From assembly GCF_000730625.1 (NCBI RefSeq), contig NZ_BBIT01000009.1:434001-498000 (forward strand): 64,000 nucleotides of DNA, written 5' to 3'. Of the stretch, positions 24,906 through 38,796 are shown one piece after another; position 1 is the first letter of the stretch, and each line of letters opens with the position of its first letter. The DNA is from Pseudomonas oryzihabitans NBRC 102199. GTDB lineage: Bacteria > Pseudomonadota > Gammaproteobacteria > Pseudomonadales > Pseudomonadaceae. The position numbers and the translations under genes were made by a program. Under the pieces are notes generated by a model, which made no database searches, was not told where the DNA came from, and was given only the letters and a program-made list of their open reading frames with translations.

Positions 24906-27900
24906 ATGACCACTACCCACTTCAAGAGCGTCTGCCCCTACTGCGGCGTCGGCTGCGGGATCGTCATGCAGGTGGAAGACGGTCGGGTTACCAAGGTCAG
25001 CGGCGATCGCGACCACCCCGCCAACCGCGGCCGCCTCTGCACCAAGGGCAGCACCAGCCACCAGGCGCTGGTGGACAGCGGGCGCATGGAGCAGGCCTAT
25101 GTCCGCCACGACCGCTCCCACGAACCGGTGCAGACCGGGCTGGAGCAGGCCGTCGCCGTCACCGCCGAGCGCCTGCGCGCCATCCTCGACCGCGACGGAC
25201 CCGACGCCATCGCCTTCTATGTGTCCGGGCAGATGTCGCTGGAGGCCCAGTACCTGGCGAGCAAGCTGGCGCGGGGCTTCATCGGCACCAACCAGCTCGA
25301 ATCCAATTCCCGCCTGTGCATGGCCAGTGCCGGCACCGGCTACAAGCTGTCCCTCGGCGCCGACGGTCCACCCGGTTCCTATGACGACCTCGACCGCGCC
25401 GACCTCTTCCTGGTCAGCGGCGCCAACATGGCCGACTGCCATCCCATCCTCTTCCTGCGGCTGCTGGACCGGATCAAGCGCGGCGCCCGGCTGATCGTCG
25501 TCGATCCCCGGCGCACCGCCACCGCCGAGAAGGCCGATCTCTTCCTGCAACTGCGTCCGGGCACCGATCTGCTGCTGCTCAATTGCCTCTTGCATCTGCT
25601 GCACGCCGAGGGCTATCTGGACGACGCCTTCATCGCCGCCCATACCGAGGGCTGGGCGGCCATGCCGGCCTTTCTCGCCGACTACAGCCCGGCGCGCGTG
25701 GCCGCCGGGACCGGGCTGGCCGAGGCGGACATCCGCACCGCGGCGCGCTGGATCGGCGAGGCCGGTGAATGGACCAGTCTCTGGACCATGGGCCTGAACC
25801 AGAGCACCCATGGCACCTGGAGCACCAACGCCCTGTGCAATTTGCACCTGGCCACCGGCAAGATCTGCCGCCCCGGCAGCGGCCCCTTCTCCCTGACCGG
25901 CCAGCCCAATGCCATGGGCGGACGCGAGATGGGCTACATGGGGCCCGGCCTGCCCGGCCAGCGCAGCCTGCTGTCCGCCGCCGACCGCGCCTTCGTCGAG
26001 CGTGCCTGGAAGATTCCGGAAGGCACCCTGCACACCCGCCTGGGCCAGGGCACCGTCGCCCTGTTCGAGGACCTGGCCGCCGGCACCGTGAAGGCCTGCT
26101 GGATCATCTGCACCAATCCGGTGGCCAGCGTGGCCAATCGCGACACGGTCATCCGCGGGCTGCAGGCCGCCGAACTGGTGATCACCCAGGACGCCTTTCT
26201 CGACACCGAGACCAACAGATACGCCGACATCCTCCTGCCCGGCGCGCTCTGGGCCGAGGCCGACGGAGTGATGATCAATTCCGAGCGCAACCTGACCCTG
26301 GCCCCCCAGGCCGTCAACCCGCCCGGCGCGGCCCGCGCCGACTGGCAAATCATCGCCGACGTGGCCTGCGCCCTGGGCTATGGCGAACACTTCACCTACG
26401 CCTCGGCCGCCGAGGTGTTCGACGAGATCAGGCAATTCCACAACCCCCAGACCGGCTACGACATCCGCGGCGCCAGCCATGCACGGCTGCGCGAGACGCC
26501 GCTGCAATGGCCCTGCCCCAGCGCAGAGAGCGATCCGCGCCAGCCGATCCGCTATCGCAACGACGGCCGCAGCCAGACCCTGCGCCTGGACGAGACCGGC
26601 GAACCCACCGCGCTCAACTTCGCCACCCCCAGCGGCAAGGCGCAATTCTTCGCTCGCCCGCACCTGGACCCGGCGGAACTGCCCGATGCCGATTACCCCT
26701 TCGTGCTCAACACCGGGCGTTTGCAGCACCAGTGGCACACCCTGACCAAGACCGGCAAGATCGCCGCGCTGAATCGCCTCAATCCGGCGCCCTTCGTCGA
26801 GGTACATCCCCAGGACGCCCAGGCGCTGGGGCTCAGCGCGGGCGATCGCCTGGAAATCACCTCGCGGCGCGGTCGCGCGGTGCTGCCGGTGACGATCAGC
26901 GACCGGGTCCAGCCCGGCAACTGCTTCGCCCCCTTCCACTGGGCCGACGTCCAGGGCAGCGACCTGGCGATCAATGCCGTCACCAGCGACGCCGTCGATC
27001 CGTTCTCGCTGCAACCGGAACTCAAGGTCTGCGCGGTGCGCCTGACCCGGGTCGCCACCATCCCCCACCGCCAGCTGCCGGCCGACGAGCCGATCACCGA
27101 GAGCGTCCAGCAACCCGCCCTGGCGCGGCTGGCCGATCTCACCGGGGTCGCCACCGCGGTACGGCCCCAGCTCAGCGCGGCCGAACGCACCTACCTGGCC
27201 GGCTTCATGGACGGCCTGCGCGACGGAGGCGCCCAGGGCGTGCCCTGCCTGCCGGCCCAGGCGCCGCTGGCCGCCGACACCCGCCTCTGGCTCGATGGCC
27301 TGCTCGCCGGGCTATTCAGCCGCCTGCCGCAAAGCCAGAGTGCCGGCCTGCCCCAGACCGCTACCGCGCCGGCCGATCTGGTGGTGCTCTGGGCCTCCCA
27401 GACCGGCAACGCCGAAGCCCTGGCCGAGCGCTGCGTCGCCCGCCTGTGCCAGGCCGGTCTCACCGTCGAATTGCACGACATGGCCGCCTATGCCGTGGAA
27501 CGCCTGAGCGGTGCCCGCCGCGTCCTGCTGGTGAGCAGCACCTTTGGCGACGGCGAGGCCCCGGACAATGGCCAGGCCTTCTGGCAGGGCCTCGGTCGCC
27601 TCGATGCCTCCCTCGCCGAGCTGGACTACGCCGTGCTGGCCCTGGGCGATTCCACCTACGAGCAGTTCTGTGGCCACGGCCAGCGCCTCGACGCCCGCCT
27701 GGCCGAACTCGGCGCCCGCCGCCTCTGCCCGCGCCTTGACTGCGACGCCGATGGCCTCGACGCCGCCGACGCCTGGCTGACCGCCCTGCAAGGGCAGCTG
27801 GCGCCCCAGGCCGCCCAGGTGCCCGTCGCCCCTCCGACCACGAGCGGTCGCCCGACGGCGGTGCCCGCGCGGCTGGTCATCAACCAAAGACTCAACGGTG

Positions 27901-28937
27901 CCGGATCGAACAAGGAGGTGCGGCTGTTCGGTTTCGAATCCGCGCAGCCCCTGACCTACCAGGCCGGCGACGCCTTGAGCGTGAAGGCGCGCAACTGCCC
28001 GGAACTGGTCGAGGAGGTCCTCGCCCTCGCCGGCCTGGACGGCGAACAAGCAGTCGCGGTGGCCAAGGTCGGCGAGCTGTCGCTGCGCCAGGCGCTGAGC
28101 GAACACTATGAGATCGCCCGTCCCAACCCCGAGACCCTGGCGCTGATCGCCGAGCGCAGTGGCGCTGCCGAGTGCCACGCCCTGCTGGGCAACCGGGATG
28201 AACTCAAGACCTGGCTCTGGGGCCGGCAACTGGCCGATGTGCTGGCGCGCTATCCCGCCCGCCACGATGCCGGCGAATTGCTCGGCAGCCTCAAGCGCCT
28301 GCAACCGCGCCTCTACTCCATCGCCTCCAGCCCCCTGGCCCATGCCGGCCAGGTGCACCTCACGGTCTCGGCGGTGCGCTACGGTCAGCGCAAGGGCGTG
28401 GCCTCCACCTTTCTCGCCGACCGTCTGCAGGACGCCACCACCGAGGTGCATGTCCAGCCTTCACGTCACTTCCGCCTGCCGGACCAGGGCGACGTCCCGC
28501 TGATCATGATCGGCCCCGGCACCGGCATCGCGCCCTTCCGCGGCTTTCTCCATGAGCGCCGCGCCCGGGGCGACCAGGGCCGCAACTGGCTGTTCTTTGG
28601 CGAACAGCACGCCGCCCATGACTTCTACTACCGCGACGAACTGGAAGCCTTCCAGCGCGATGGCCTGCTGAGCGAACTGAGTCTGGCCTTTTCTCGCGAC
28701 CAGGCCGAGAAGATCTATGTGCAGGATCGGCTGCGCGAACGCGGCGCCGAGGTCTGGCGCTGGTTGCAGGACGGCGCCCGCGTCTATGTCTGCGGCGATG
28801 CCAGCCGCATGGCCAGGGACGTGGACCAGGCCCTGCGCCAGGTGGTGGCGACCCATGGCCACCTCAGCGACGAGGCCGCCGCCGACTATGTGCGCGGCAT
28901 GAGCGAGCAGAAGCGCTATCTGAAGGACGTCTACTAG
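24906..28937 (+). CDS. Assimilatory nitrate reductase fused to a CysJ-like diflavin reductase
   Basis: 1343 aa from the ATG at 24906. Residues 1 to about 730 are a molybdopterin oxidoreductase with an N-terminal [4Fe-4S] site (CPYCGVGCG ... RLCTKG) and a C-terminal dinucleotide-binding domain. From about residue 745 the sequence follows sulfite reductase alpha subunit Cys[17 protein letters not shown], a flavodoxin FMN domain ([17 protein letters not shown], about 825), an FAD domain ([12 protein letters not shown]) and an NADPH domain ([14 protein letters not shown], about 1200), ending in a CysJ-style YLKDVY. It should therefore pass electrons from NAD(P)H through FAD and FMN to the Fe-S/Mo centre in one chain, reducing nitrate to nitrite for NirBD. 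The [2Fe-2S] tail of some NasA proteins is absent. It is divergent from nirBD. Confidence 0.93.
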   Translation: MTTTHFKSVCPYCGVGCGIVMQVEDGRVTKVSGDRDHPANRGRLCTKGSTSHQALVDSGRMEQAYVRHDRSHEPVQTGLEQAVAVTAERLRAILDRDGPDAIAFYVSGQMSLEAQYLASKLARGFIGTNQLESNSRLCMASAGTGYKLSLGADGPPGSYDDLDRADLFLVSGANMADCHPILFLRLLDRIKRGARLIVVDPRRTATAEKADLFLQLRPGTDLLLLNCLLHLLHAEGYLDDAFIAAHTEGWAAMPAFLADYSPARVAAGTGLAEADIRTAARWIGEAGEWTSLWTMGLNQSTHGTWSTNALCNLHLATGKICRPGSGPFSLTGQPNAMGGREMGYMGPGLPGQRSLLSAADRAFVERAWKIPEGTLHTRLGQGTVALFEDLAAGTVKACWIICTNPVASVANRDTVIRGLQAAELVITQDAFLDTETNRYADILLPGALWAEADGVMINSERNLTLAPQAVNPPGAARADWQIIADVACALGYGEHFTYASAAEVFDEIRQFHNPQTGYDIRGASHARLRETPLQWPCPSAESDPRQPIRYRNDGRSQTLRLDETGEPTALNFATPSGKAQFFARPHLDPAELPDADYPFVLNTGRLQHQWHTLTKTGKIAALNRLNPAPFVEVHPQDAQALGLSAGDRLEITSRRGRAVLPVTISDRVQPGNCFAPFHWADVQGSDLAINAVTSDAVDPFSLQPELKVCAVRLTRVATIPHRQLPADEPITESVQQPALARLADLTGVATAVRPQLSAAERTYLAGFMDGLRDGGAQGVPCLPAQAPLAADTRLWLDGLLAGLFSRLPQSQSAGLPQTATAPADLVVLWASQTGNAEALAERCVARLCQAGLTVELHDMAAYAVERLSGARRVLLVSSTFGDGEAPDNGQAFWQGLGRLDASLAELDYAVLALGDSTYEQFCGHGQRLDARLAELGARRLCPRLDCDADGLDAADAWLTALQGQLAPQAAQVPVAPPTTSGRPTAVPARLVINQRLNGAGSNKEVRLFGFESAQPLTYQAGDALSVKARNCPELVEEVLALAGLDGEQAVAVAKVGELSLRQALSEHYEIARPNPETLALIAERSGAAECHALLGNRDELKTWLWGRQLADVLARYPARHDAGELLGSLKRLQPRLYSIASSPLAHAGQVHLTVSAVRYGQRKGVASTFLADRLQDATTEVHVQPSRHFRLPDQGDVPLIMIGPGTGIAPFRGFLHERRARGDQGRNWLFFGEQHAAHDFYYRDELEAFQRDGLLSELSLAFSRDQAEKIYVQDRLRERGAEVWRWLQDGARVYVCGDASRMARDVDQALRQVVATHGHLSDEAAADYVRGMSEQKRYLKDVY

Positions 28938-28946
28938 CGTCAGTCG

Positions 28947-29555
28947 CTACAGCACCGCGCGCACCAGGCGGGTAAAGGCCTCGATGGCCTCGCGCTCGCC
29001 CAGCGCCCCGCGCACCACGGCCGCGGCCAGGGCCTCGCCGGCGCCGACCAGGCCGATGCAGGACACCTGCAACTCCGCGGCGGACCTCGTGCTGTGCGGC
29101 GTGAGCACCGCCGCCACCATCCGGGTGCCGTGCTCCAGCAACTCCTGATACACCGCGGTCTTTTCCTCGCTCCCTGCCAGGGCCGCCGCCAGCACGCCGA
29201 CCTCGCCCTGCATGTCGGTCACGCAACGGATGTAGCCCTCGGCCAGCGCCGCGGTGGCCTCTTCGGCGCTCTGCTGCCGGGCCGTCATGGCCTGGCGAAA
29301 GGCATCCATCTGCGCCAGATCGAGCCAGCGATAGAGTTCGATGAGCAGTCCCGAGCGGGTACCGAAATGCTCGTAGACGACCGGCTTGGAGACGCCTGCC
29401 TGTACGGCCAGATAGCCCAGGGTCAGGCGATCCGCGCCCTCTTCCCGGACGATGAGCCGCGCTGTTTCCAGCAATTGCTGACGCCGCGCCGCCTTAGAAA
29501 GACGCCGCCCGGCACCATCGGAGATCGGTTTTTCAGGGGTGGATCGCTCTGCCAT
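28947..29555 (-). CDS. TetR family transcriptional repressor
   Basis: 202 aa. The N-terminal HTH spans about residues 20-65 (RQQLLETARLIVREEGADRL, then GYLAVQAGVSKPVVYEHFGT). The C-terminal ligand domain is helical and without a recognisable effector signature. It is divergent from the dehydrogenase gene at 29701, and two identical-arm palindromes lie between them, so it most likely represses itself and that gene. Its 3' end is convergent with the nitrate reductase gene, 9 bp away. Confidence 0.9.
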   Translation of the reverse strand: MAERSTPEKPISDGAGRRLSKAARRQQLLETARLIVREEGADRLTLGYLAVQAGVSKPVVYEHFGTRSGLLIELYRWLDLAQMDAFRQAMTARQQSAEEATAALAEGYIRCVTDMQGEVGVLAAALAGSEEKTAVYQELLEHGTRMVAAVLTPHSTRSAAELQVSCIGLVGAGEALAAAVVRGALGEREAIEAFTRLVRAVL

Positions 29556-29573
29556 TGGTCACGTCTTCTTGCA

Positions 29574-29624
29574 AACCTACTAAAGGTAGGTTAATCCTGA
29601 TTTAGAACCTACTCTTGGTAGGTT
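29574..29624. promoter_or_regulatory. Twin operators of the TetR regulator
   Basis: Two palindromes share the same 7-bp arms: AACCTACTAAAGGTAGGTT (29574-29592) and AACCTACTCTTGGTAGGTT (29606-29624). Their centres are 32 bp apart, about three helical turns, so two dimers would bind the same DNA face. The first lies only 19 bp from the tetR start codon, a position consistent with autorepression. Confidence 0.88.
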
Positions 29625-29700
29625 AACGCGGGGAGCAGCTGCTGGCCAGCTGGCGGTGCGGTCTCCGCGATCTCAGCACTGCAGCCACGAGGACAGCATC

Positions 29701-30711
29701 ATGCCACTGCAACCCATACTCTTTGCCGGCGGTTCGGGCACAGTAGGCCGCCAGGCCGTCCACTGGTTCCGCCAGCGCCAGCCTGACTGGCCGCTGCTGG
29801 TGGGGGGCCGCAACCTCGCCACGGCCGAGGACGTCGCCCAGGCCGCCGGCCAGGCCCGGGCAGTGGGCCTGGATCTCGACCAGCCAGGGCTGGGACTGGA
29901 TCCCGCCCTCACCCCGGCAGCCATCATCATGCTGGCACCGGATCAGGCCCTGCACGGCCTGAGCCTCGCCCAGCGCCTGGGCATCCCCTATCTCAATGCC
30001 AACACCGGCGTCACCGAACTGGGGCCGGAAGTCGCCCAGTTCATGCACCACCCCGGCGCCCATGCTCTGGTGCTGTCCAGTCACTGGGCTTCGGGCGCCG
30101 CCCTGGCGCTGGCGCTCGATCTCGCCCGCCGCTTCACCCGGGTCGCGGCCATCGGGGTGGAGGTCTTGCTGGACGAAGAAGATCCGGCCGGTCCCCTGGC
30201 ATGGGAGGATATGGCGCGGGTGCACAGCGCGGCGCCCGCGGCCCTGGCGTTTCGGCATGGGCGCCGCCACTGGCTGAGCGGTGCCGACCTGCAGGGCAGC
30301 GTCACGGCGCTGGACGGTCGCACGCTGGCCGCCACGGCCTTTGGCTCCATCGATCTGCTCAGTCTCTGGGCCACCACCGCCGCGCCGGAGCTCCGCTTCG
30401 ACATCGCCATGGGCGAGTCCTCCAGCCGGCGGCGGGGCGCGGAAACGGCGGCCGAGATCGCGGTCAGGGTGACCGGTGAGAGGGACGGCCAGACCACCAC
30501 CGCACGGTCCGTGCTGGAATTCAGCCAGGGGCAGGCCTCGCTGACCGCTCTCGGGCTGGTGCTGTCGCTGGAGCGGGCGCTGGGCCTGGTGGGCGGTAGA
30601 CCGCTGCCGGCAGGTCTCTATATGCCCGAACAGCTCTGGGCGGCCGACTGGTTCCTGCAGGAGTTGCAGCGGGAGGGCGCGGTGCTCCATCACCCGGTGA
30701 ACGGGCACTGA
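29701..30711 (+). CDS. NAD(P)-binding saccharopine dehydrogenase-like protein
   Basis: 336 aa from the ATG at 29701, preceded by GAGGA; a start 15 codons earlier lacks one. The N-terminus is a Rossmann fold (ILFAGGSGTVGRQAVHWF), and the segment LGIPYLNANTGVTELGPEV resembles the saccharopine dehydrogenase N-terminal domain superfamily. The rest is not assigned, and no catalytic residues can be named. It is divergent from tetR and behind the twin operators, so it should be induced when that repressor is released by an unknown ligand. It may act on or sense that ligand. Confidence 0.7.
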   Translation: MPLQPILFAGGSGTVGRQAVHWFRQRQPDWPLLVGGRNLATAEDVAQAAGQARAVGLDLDQPGLGLDPALTPAAIIMLAPDQALHGLSLAQRLGIPYLNANTGVTELGPEVAQFMHHPGAHALVLSSHWASGAALALALDLARRFTRVAAIGVEVLLDEEDPAGPLAWEDMARVHSAAPAALAFRHGRRHWLSGADLQGSVTALDGRTLAATAFGSIDLLSLWATTAAPELRFDIAMGESSSRRRGAETAAEIAVRVTGERDGQTTTARSVLEFSQGQASLTALGLVLSLERALGLVGGRPLPAGLYMPEQLWAADWFLQELQREGAVLHHPVNGH

Positions 30712-30721
30712 ACTCAGGAAA

Positions 30722-30817
30722 TGGCGGAAGGCAGTGGGAGTCGAACCCACCCGGGAACGGCTGCCGTCCCCAACCGGGTTTGAAGCCCGGCCACGCCACC
30801 GGGCGTGATTGCCTTCC
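30722..30817 (-). tRNA. selC: Selenocysteine tRNA (UCA anticodon)
   Basis: Read on the minus strand, the gene starts GGAAGGC and ends GCCTTCC-GCCA. It has a long acceptor stem, anticodon loop CTTCAAA (anticodon UCA), a long variable arm (GGGACGGCAGCCGTTCCCG region) and the T arm GGTTCGACTCC. It is 96 nt including the encoded CCA and closely parallels E. coli selC. It follows selB by 9 nt on the same strand, so the two are probably co-transcribed. Confidence 0.97.
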
Positions 30818-30826
30818 TCTGTTGCG

Positions 30827-32736
<1,910 letters not shown>

Positions 32737-32740
<4 letters not shown>

Positions 32741-32775
32741 GGGGACGGTACCAGGCGGGAGAACAGGGGCGTCAT
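32737..32775 (-). CDS. Possible 12-codon leader frame overlapping the selB start
   Basis: [12 protein letters not shown] runs from an ATG preceded by GGAGCCCC, and its stop codon overlaps the selB start in an ATGA. selB itself has no good ribosome-binding site, so translation could reach it by coupling. It could alternatively be a leftover of an upstream gene, or chance. Confidence 0.35.
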
Positions 32776-32829
32776 AGGGGCTCCAGGCGGCGGACTGGCG
32801 CTCAGGGTAGCGGCGCCCCGCGCGCCCGC

Positions 32830-33717
32830 CTAGCCGTGATGCTCGCGCAGGAAGGCCACGAAGGCGCGCAGCGGGGCTGGCAGTTGGCGGCGATCCGCGT
32901 AGTAGAGCCGCGGACCGGGAAAGGACGGGGACCAGTCCGCCAGCACTTCCACCAGGCGGCCGTCGGACAGGGGCGCAGCCAGGTAGTCGGCGAAGGAATA
33001 GATGAGGCCGACGCCGTCGAGGGCGGCCTGCAGTTCCAGGTCGAGTGCCGAAGCCAGCAGGCGACTGCCCGGCGCGATGTTGATGACCTCGCTGCCGCGC
33101 TCGAAACTCCATTGCGCCACCAGGCCGCTGGCGAAGCGATGCCCGATGCAGGAATGCCGGACCAGGTCGGCGGGATGCGCCGGTACGCCATGCTGCTCCA
33201 GGTAGGCCGGGGTTCCGGCCACGGCGAATCTCTGGGTGACCGGGCCCAGCCGCACGCTGATCATGTCGGCTTCCAGGTGCTCGTCGTAGCGCACCCCGGC
33301 ATCGAAACCAGCGGCGAGCACGTCGATCAGCCGGTCCTCGGCCACCACCTCCAGGCGAATGCCCGGATACCGGGCCAGGAAGGGGCCGATCAGCGGCGGC
33401 AGCAGCACCCGGGCGACGATGGTGGGCACATTGAGTCTCAGGCTGCCCACCGGACTTTCGCCCTCGGCATTGATGGCGTCCAGCGCGCCGCGCACCTCGC
33501 GCAGGGCCGGGGTCAGGCGTTCCAGCAGGCGCTGGCCGGCCGCGGTGGGGGTCACGCTGCGGGTGGTGCGGTGCAGCAGCCGCACATCCAGTTCCCGCTC
33601 CAGCCGCCGCACCGCATCGCTCAGCGAAGAGGCGGCCACGCCACGCACATAGGCGGCGCCGCGAAAGCTGCGGGCCTCGGCCACGGCGGCGAAGGCCGCC
33701 AGGTCATCCAGATTCAA
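32830..33717 (-). CDS. LysR family transcriptional regulator
   Basis: 295 aa. The start codon is TTG, accepted because GGAGG stands 7 bp upstream and the frame begins with the standard LysR N-terminus MNLDDLAAFAAVAEARSFRG. The winged HTH spans residues 1-60 (LSDAVRRLERELDVRLLHRT), and the effector-binding domain follows (PVGSLRLNVPTIVARVLLPP). It is divergent from the aldo/keto reductase gene with 110 bp between, so that gene is the likely target. The effector is unknown. Confidence 0.9.
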   Translation of the reverse strand: MNLDDLAAFAAVAEARSFRGAAYVRGVAASSLSDAVRRLERELDVRLLHRTTRSVTPTAAGQRLLERLTPALREVRGALDAINAEGESPVGSLRLNVPTIVARVLLPPLIGPFLARYPGIRLEVVAEDRLIDVLAAGFDAGVRYDEHLEADMISVRLGPVTQRFAVAGTPAYLEQHGVPAHPADLVRHSCIGHRFASGLVAQWSFERGSEVINIAPGSRLLASALDLELQAALDGVGLIYSFADYLAAPLSDGRLVEVLADWSPSFPGPRLYYADRRQLPAPLRAFVAFLREHHG

Positions 33718-33827
33718 GGCGCCTCCATTGTACGGCTAGGCGAACAGGTCGTTGTGTCAGGACCGGATTATCGCACGGCACCCTGGCGACTAGAGTGAAG
33801 CCTCATCCATCTGACGAGGAATCCCTC

Positions 33828-34814
33828 ATGCAACAGCGTCGCTTGGGCCAGCAGGGCCCCCTGGTATCCACGCTCGGTCTGGGCTGCATGGGCATGTCCG
33901 ATCTCTATGGCGCCGCCGACCGTGGCGAGGCAATCGCCACGGTCCAGGCCGCCCTCGAACGCGGCGTCACCCTGTTCGACACCGGTGACTTCTATGGAAT
34001 GGGCCACAACGAACTGCTCCTGGGCGAGGCCTTGCGCGGCCGCCGCGATAGTGCCCTGATCAGCGTCAAGTTCGGCGCCCTGCGTGGTCCGGGTGGCGAG
34101 TGGCTGGGCTACGACGCCCGGCCGGTGGCGATCAAGAATTTCGTCGCCTACAGCCTCAAGCGCCTGGGCGTGGACCACATCGACATCTATCGCCCGGCGC
34201 GGCTGGATCGCCAGGTGCCCATCGAGGACACCATGGGCGCCCTCGCCGAGCTGGTGCAGGCCGGCTACATCCGCCACATCGGCCTTTCGGAAGTGGGCGC
34301 CCAGACCCTGCGGCGGGCGGCCGCGGTGCACCCGGTCTGCGACCTGCAGATCGAGTATTCGCTGGTCTCGCGCGGCATCGAGGCCGAGATCCTGCCGACC
34401 TGCCGCGACCTGGGCATCGGCATCACCGCCTATGGCGTGCTCTCCCGCGGTCTGCTCAGCGGTCACTGGCGCCAACCCTCGGGCAGCGGCGACTTCCGCG
34501 CCCTCAGTCCGCGCTTCCAGCCGGGCAACGTGGAGCGCAACCTGGCGCTGGTGGAAGGCCTGAAGCAATTCGCCGAACGCCGCGGCACCACCCCGGCCCG
34601 GCTGGCGGTAGCCTGGGTCGCCGCCCAGGGCGAGGACATCGTGCCTTTAATCGGAGCCCGCCGCCGCGCTCAGCTCGACGAATCCCTAGGTGCGCTGGAG
34701 GTGACGCTGAGCGATGCGGATCGCGCCGAACTGGAACGCCTGCTGCCGCCAGGCGCGGTGGCCGGCGATCGCTACGGCGAACATCAGCTGCGCGATCTCG
34801 ACAGCGAACGCTGA
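33828..34814 (+). CDS. Aldo/keto reductase
   Basis: 328 aa from the ATG at 33828, preceded by ACGAGGA. It has the (alpha/beta)8 AKR pattern: TLGLGCMGMSDLYG, the catalytic Asp and Tyr in FDTGDFYGMGHNE, the Lys in ISVKFGAL and the NADPH-binding VPLIGARRRAQLDESLGAL. At the position of the usual catalytic His the sequence is IDIYRPARLD, with no His; this PAR variant occurs in a recognised subset of the family. Substrate unknown. It is divergent from the LysR regulator, which is expected to control it. Confidence 0.9.
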   Translation: MQQRRLGQQGPLVSTLGLGCMGMSDLYGAADRGEAIATVQAALERGVTLFDTGDFYGMGHNELLLGEALRGRRDSALISVKFGALRGPGGEWLGYDARPVAIKNFVAYSLKRLGVDHIDIYRPARLDRQVPIEDTMGALAELVQAGYIRHIGLSEVGAQTLRRAAAVHPVCDLQIEYSLVSRGIEAEILPTCRDLGIGITAYGVLSRGLLSGHWRQPSGSGDFRALSPRFQPGNVERNLALVEGLKQFAERRGTTPARLAVAWVAAQGEDIVPLIGARRRAQLDESLGALEVTLSDADRAELERLLPPGAVAGDRYGEHQLRDLDSER

Positions 34815-34832
34815 ACCACCCCCGGCAACAAC

Positions 34833-34860
34833 GGCCCGCCTTGCGCGGGCCTTTGCGTTT
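34833..34860 (+). terminator. Intrinsic terminator after the aldo/keto reductase gene
   Basis: GGCCCGC/GCGGGCC (7-bp stem, 5-nt loop) is followed by TTTGCGTTT. It lies between the convergent aldo/keto reductase and DUF2288 genes and overlaps the stop codon of the latter. Confidence 0.8.
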
Positions 34861-35168
34861 CAGCGCTCGGCCGGACGCTCCTGCATCAGCACCCAGGGCG
34901 CCACCACCACCGCCCACAGCGCCACCTCGGGCGCCTCCAGCCGGCGCCGCGCGCGCTCTTCGTCGACCTTGGCCAGCTGACCCTGCTGCAGCCACAGACC
35001 CACCCGGGCGGCATCGTCCTGGGTCACGGCGATGGCCGCCTCGATCAGGTCCAGCTCGGGGGCCACTTCCAGCAGCACGCCCCGCGCAAAATGCGGTTGC
35101 AATTCTTCCCAGCCGATGGCGGCGGTCTGCCCGAGCAGGGTGGCGTAGCGCGTTGCGTGATCGGTCAT
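34860..35168 (-). CDS. DUF2288 domain protein
   Basis: 102 aa from the ATG at 35168. The whole protein is one DUF2288 domain: IGWEELQPHFARGVLLEVAP, LDLIEAAIAVTQDDAARVGL, WLQQGQLAKVDEERARRRL and ALWAVVVAPWVLMQ. It is small and cytoplasmic, with no known function. It stands alone, convergent with the aldo/keto reductase gene and divergent from braC. Confidence 0.85.
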   Translation of the reverse strand: MTDHATRYATLLGQTAAIGWEELQPHFARGVLLEVAPELDLIEAAIAVTQDDAARVGLWLQQGQLAKVDEERARRRLEAPEVALWAVVVAPWVLMQERPAER

Positions 35169-35239
35169 GGTGCGGGCCTCGCGAAAAGGGCGGATTCTAC
35201 CGTCGCCCTCCCCGCTTGCCGAGCGCCCGGACGCACGGT

Positions 35240-35261
35240 CGACAAGTCCGACAAGTTGTCG
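35240..35261. promoter_or_regulatory. Candidate regulator site upstream of braC
   Basis: CGACAAGT occurs twice, 9 bp apart, and the second copy forms the palindrome CGACAA-G-TTGTCG (35249-35261). It lies about 120 bp before braC in the divergent gap with the DUF2288 gene. The binding protein is unknown. Confidence 0.35.
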
Positions 35262-35382
35262 TCGCCAGCTTTCCAAGACGAACAGACGGTGATTAAACTG
35301 CGCGGCGCGTCATAAAGAACAAAATCGGCACATTTTCGCTTCCAACTGCCTCATTAATAAAAGCATTCCGAGTGGAGCACTC

Positions 35383-36504
35383 ATGAAAAAGGCAACTCTG
35401 CGTTTCTCCCGCTTGGTCGCGGCCCTGGCCCTGGCCGGCATGGCCAGCCACACCCTGGCAGCCGACACCCTGAAGATCGGCCTGGCCGGCCCCAAGACCG
35501 GTCCGGTCGCCCAGTACGGTGACATGGAGTTCATTGGTGCCCAGATGGCCATCGAGCAGATCAACAAGGCCGGCGGCGTCAAGGGCAAGCAGCTCGAAGG
35601 CGTGATCTACGACGACGCCTGCGATCCCAAGCAGGCCGTGGCGGTTGCCAACAAGATCGTCAACGATGGCGTCAAGTTCGTCGTCGGCCACCTCTGCTCC
35701 AGCTCCACCCAGCCTGCCTCCGACATCTATGAGGACGAAGGCATCCTGATGGTGACCCCTGCGGCCACCAGCCCCGACATCACCAACCGTGGCTACAAGC
35801 TGATCTTCCGCACCATCGGCCTGGACAACATGCAGGGCCCGACCGCCGGCAAGTTCATCGTCGAGCACGTCAAGCCGAAGATCGTCGCGGTCATCCACGA
35901 CAAGCAGCAGTACGGCGAAGGCATCGCCACCGCGGTCAAGCAGACCCTGGACAAGGCCGGCGTCAAGGTCGCCGTGTTCGAGGGCATCAACTCCGGCGAC
36001 AAGGACTTCTCCTCGCTGATCGCCAAGCTCAAGCAGGCCAACGTCGACTTCGTCTACTACGGCGGCTACCACCCCGAGCTGGGCCTGATCCTGCGTCAGG
36101 CGGCCGAGAAGGGCCTGACCGCCAAGTTCATGGGTCCGGAAGGCGTGGGCAACAGCTCCATCTCCGCCATCGCCGGCAAGGCCTCCGAAGGCCTGCTGGT
36201 CACCCTGCCGCGCTCCTTCGACCAGGATCCCAAGAACCAGGCCCTGGTGCAGGCGTTCAAGGACAAGAAGCAGGATCCGAGCGGTCCCTTCGTGTTCCCC
36301 TCCTACGCCGCCGTGCAGGTCATCGCCGAAGGCATTGCCAAGGCGGGCGACGAGAAGCCCGAGGACGTGGCCAAGGCGCTGCGCAGCAATACCTTCAACA
36401 CCCCCACCGGCGAGCTGGCGTTCGACGAAAAAGGCGACCTGAAGAACTTCGAGTTCGTGGTCTACGAATGGCATGCCGACGGCACCAAGACTGAAGCCAA
36501 GTAA
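35383..36504 (+). CDS. braC: Branched-chain amino acid binding protein BraC/LivK
   Basis: 373 aa, preceded by GTGGAG. The signal peptide is [10 protein letters not shown] plus [16 protein letters not shown]. The mature protein is a type I periplasmic binding fold: [60 protein letters not shown] and [10 protein letters not shown]-like blocks match BraC of P. aeruginosa. It binds Leu/Ile/Val (and Ala in some species) for BraDEFG. It is first in the operon and is followed by a hairpin that would make it more abundant than the membrane parts. Confidence 0.95.
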   Translation: MKKATLRFSRLVAALALAGMASHTLAADTLKIGLAGPKTGPVAQYGDMEFIGAQMAIEQINKAGGVKGKQLEGVIYDDACDPKQAVAVANKIVNDGVKFVVGHLCSSSTQPASDIYEDEGILMVTPAATSPDITNRGYKLIFRTIGLDNMQGPTAGKFIVEHVKPKIVAVIHDKQQYGEGIATAVKQTLDKAGVKVAVFEGINSGDKDFSSLIAKLKQANVDFVYYGGYHPELGLILRQAAEKGLTAKFMGPEGVGNSSISAIAGKASEGLLVTLPRSFDQDPKNQALVQAFKDKKQDPSGPFVFPSYAAVQVIAEGIAKAGDEKPEDVAKALRSNTFNTPTGELAFDEKGDLKNFEFVVYEWHADGTKTEAK

Positions 36505-36524
36505 GCCCTGCCTGTAACACCGGA

Positions 36525-36553
36525 GCCCACCGCCAACGGCGGTGGGCTTCGTT
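36525..36553 (+). terminator. Intercistronic terminator between braC and braD
   Basis: A perfect 10-bp stem, GCCCACCGCC/GGCGGTGGGC, with a 3-nt loop is followed by TTCGTTTAT. It sits 20 bp after the braC stop codon. Partial readthrough would give the high binding-protein to permease ratio typical of ABC importers. Confidence 0.82.
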
Positions 36554-36619
36554 TATCCGCCTCCATCCGAGGCCTGGGACCTGCACCAGAAGTGCACTTT
36601 GGGTCCCCTGGAGACACCC

Positions 36620-38792
<2,173 letters not shown>

Positions 38793-38796
<4 letters not shown>

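Noticed and set aside
30722-30817. Integration of a mobile element at the tRNA-Sec gene
   Set aside because: tRNA-Sec is a known target for islands, but no integrase, direct repeat or foreign gene set is seen on either side.
33828-34814. Aldo/keto reductase as a pseudogene because the catalytic His is missing
   Set aside because: The IDIYRPARLD variant occurs in a recognised part of the family, and the rest of the protein is complete.
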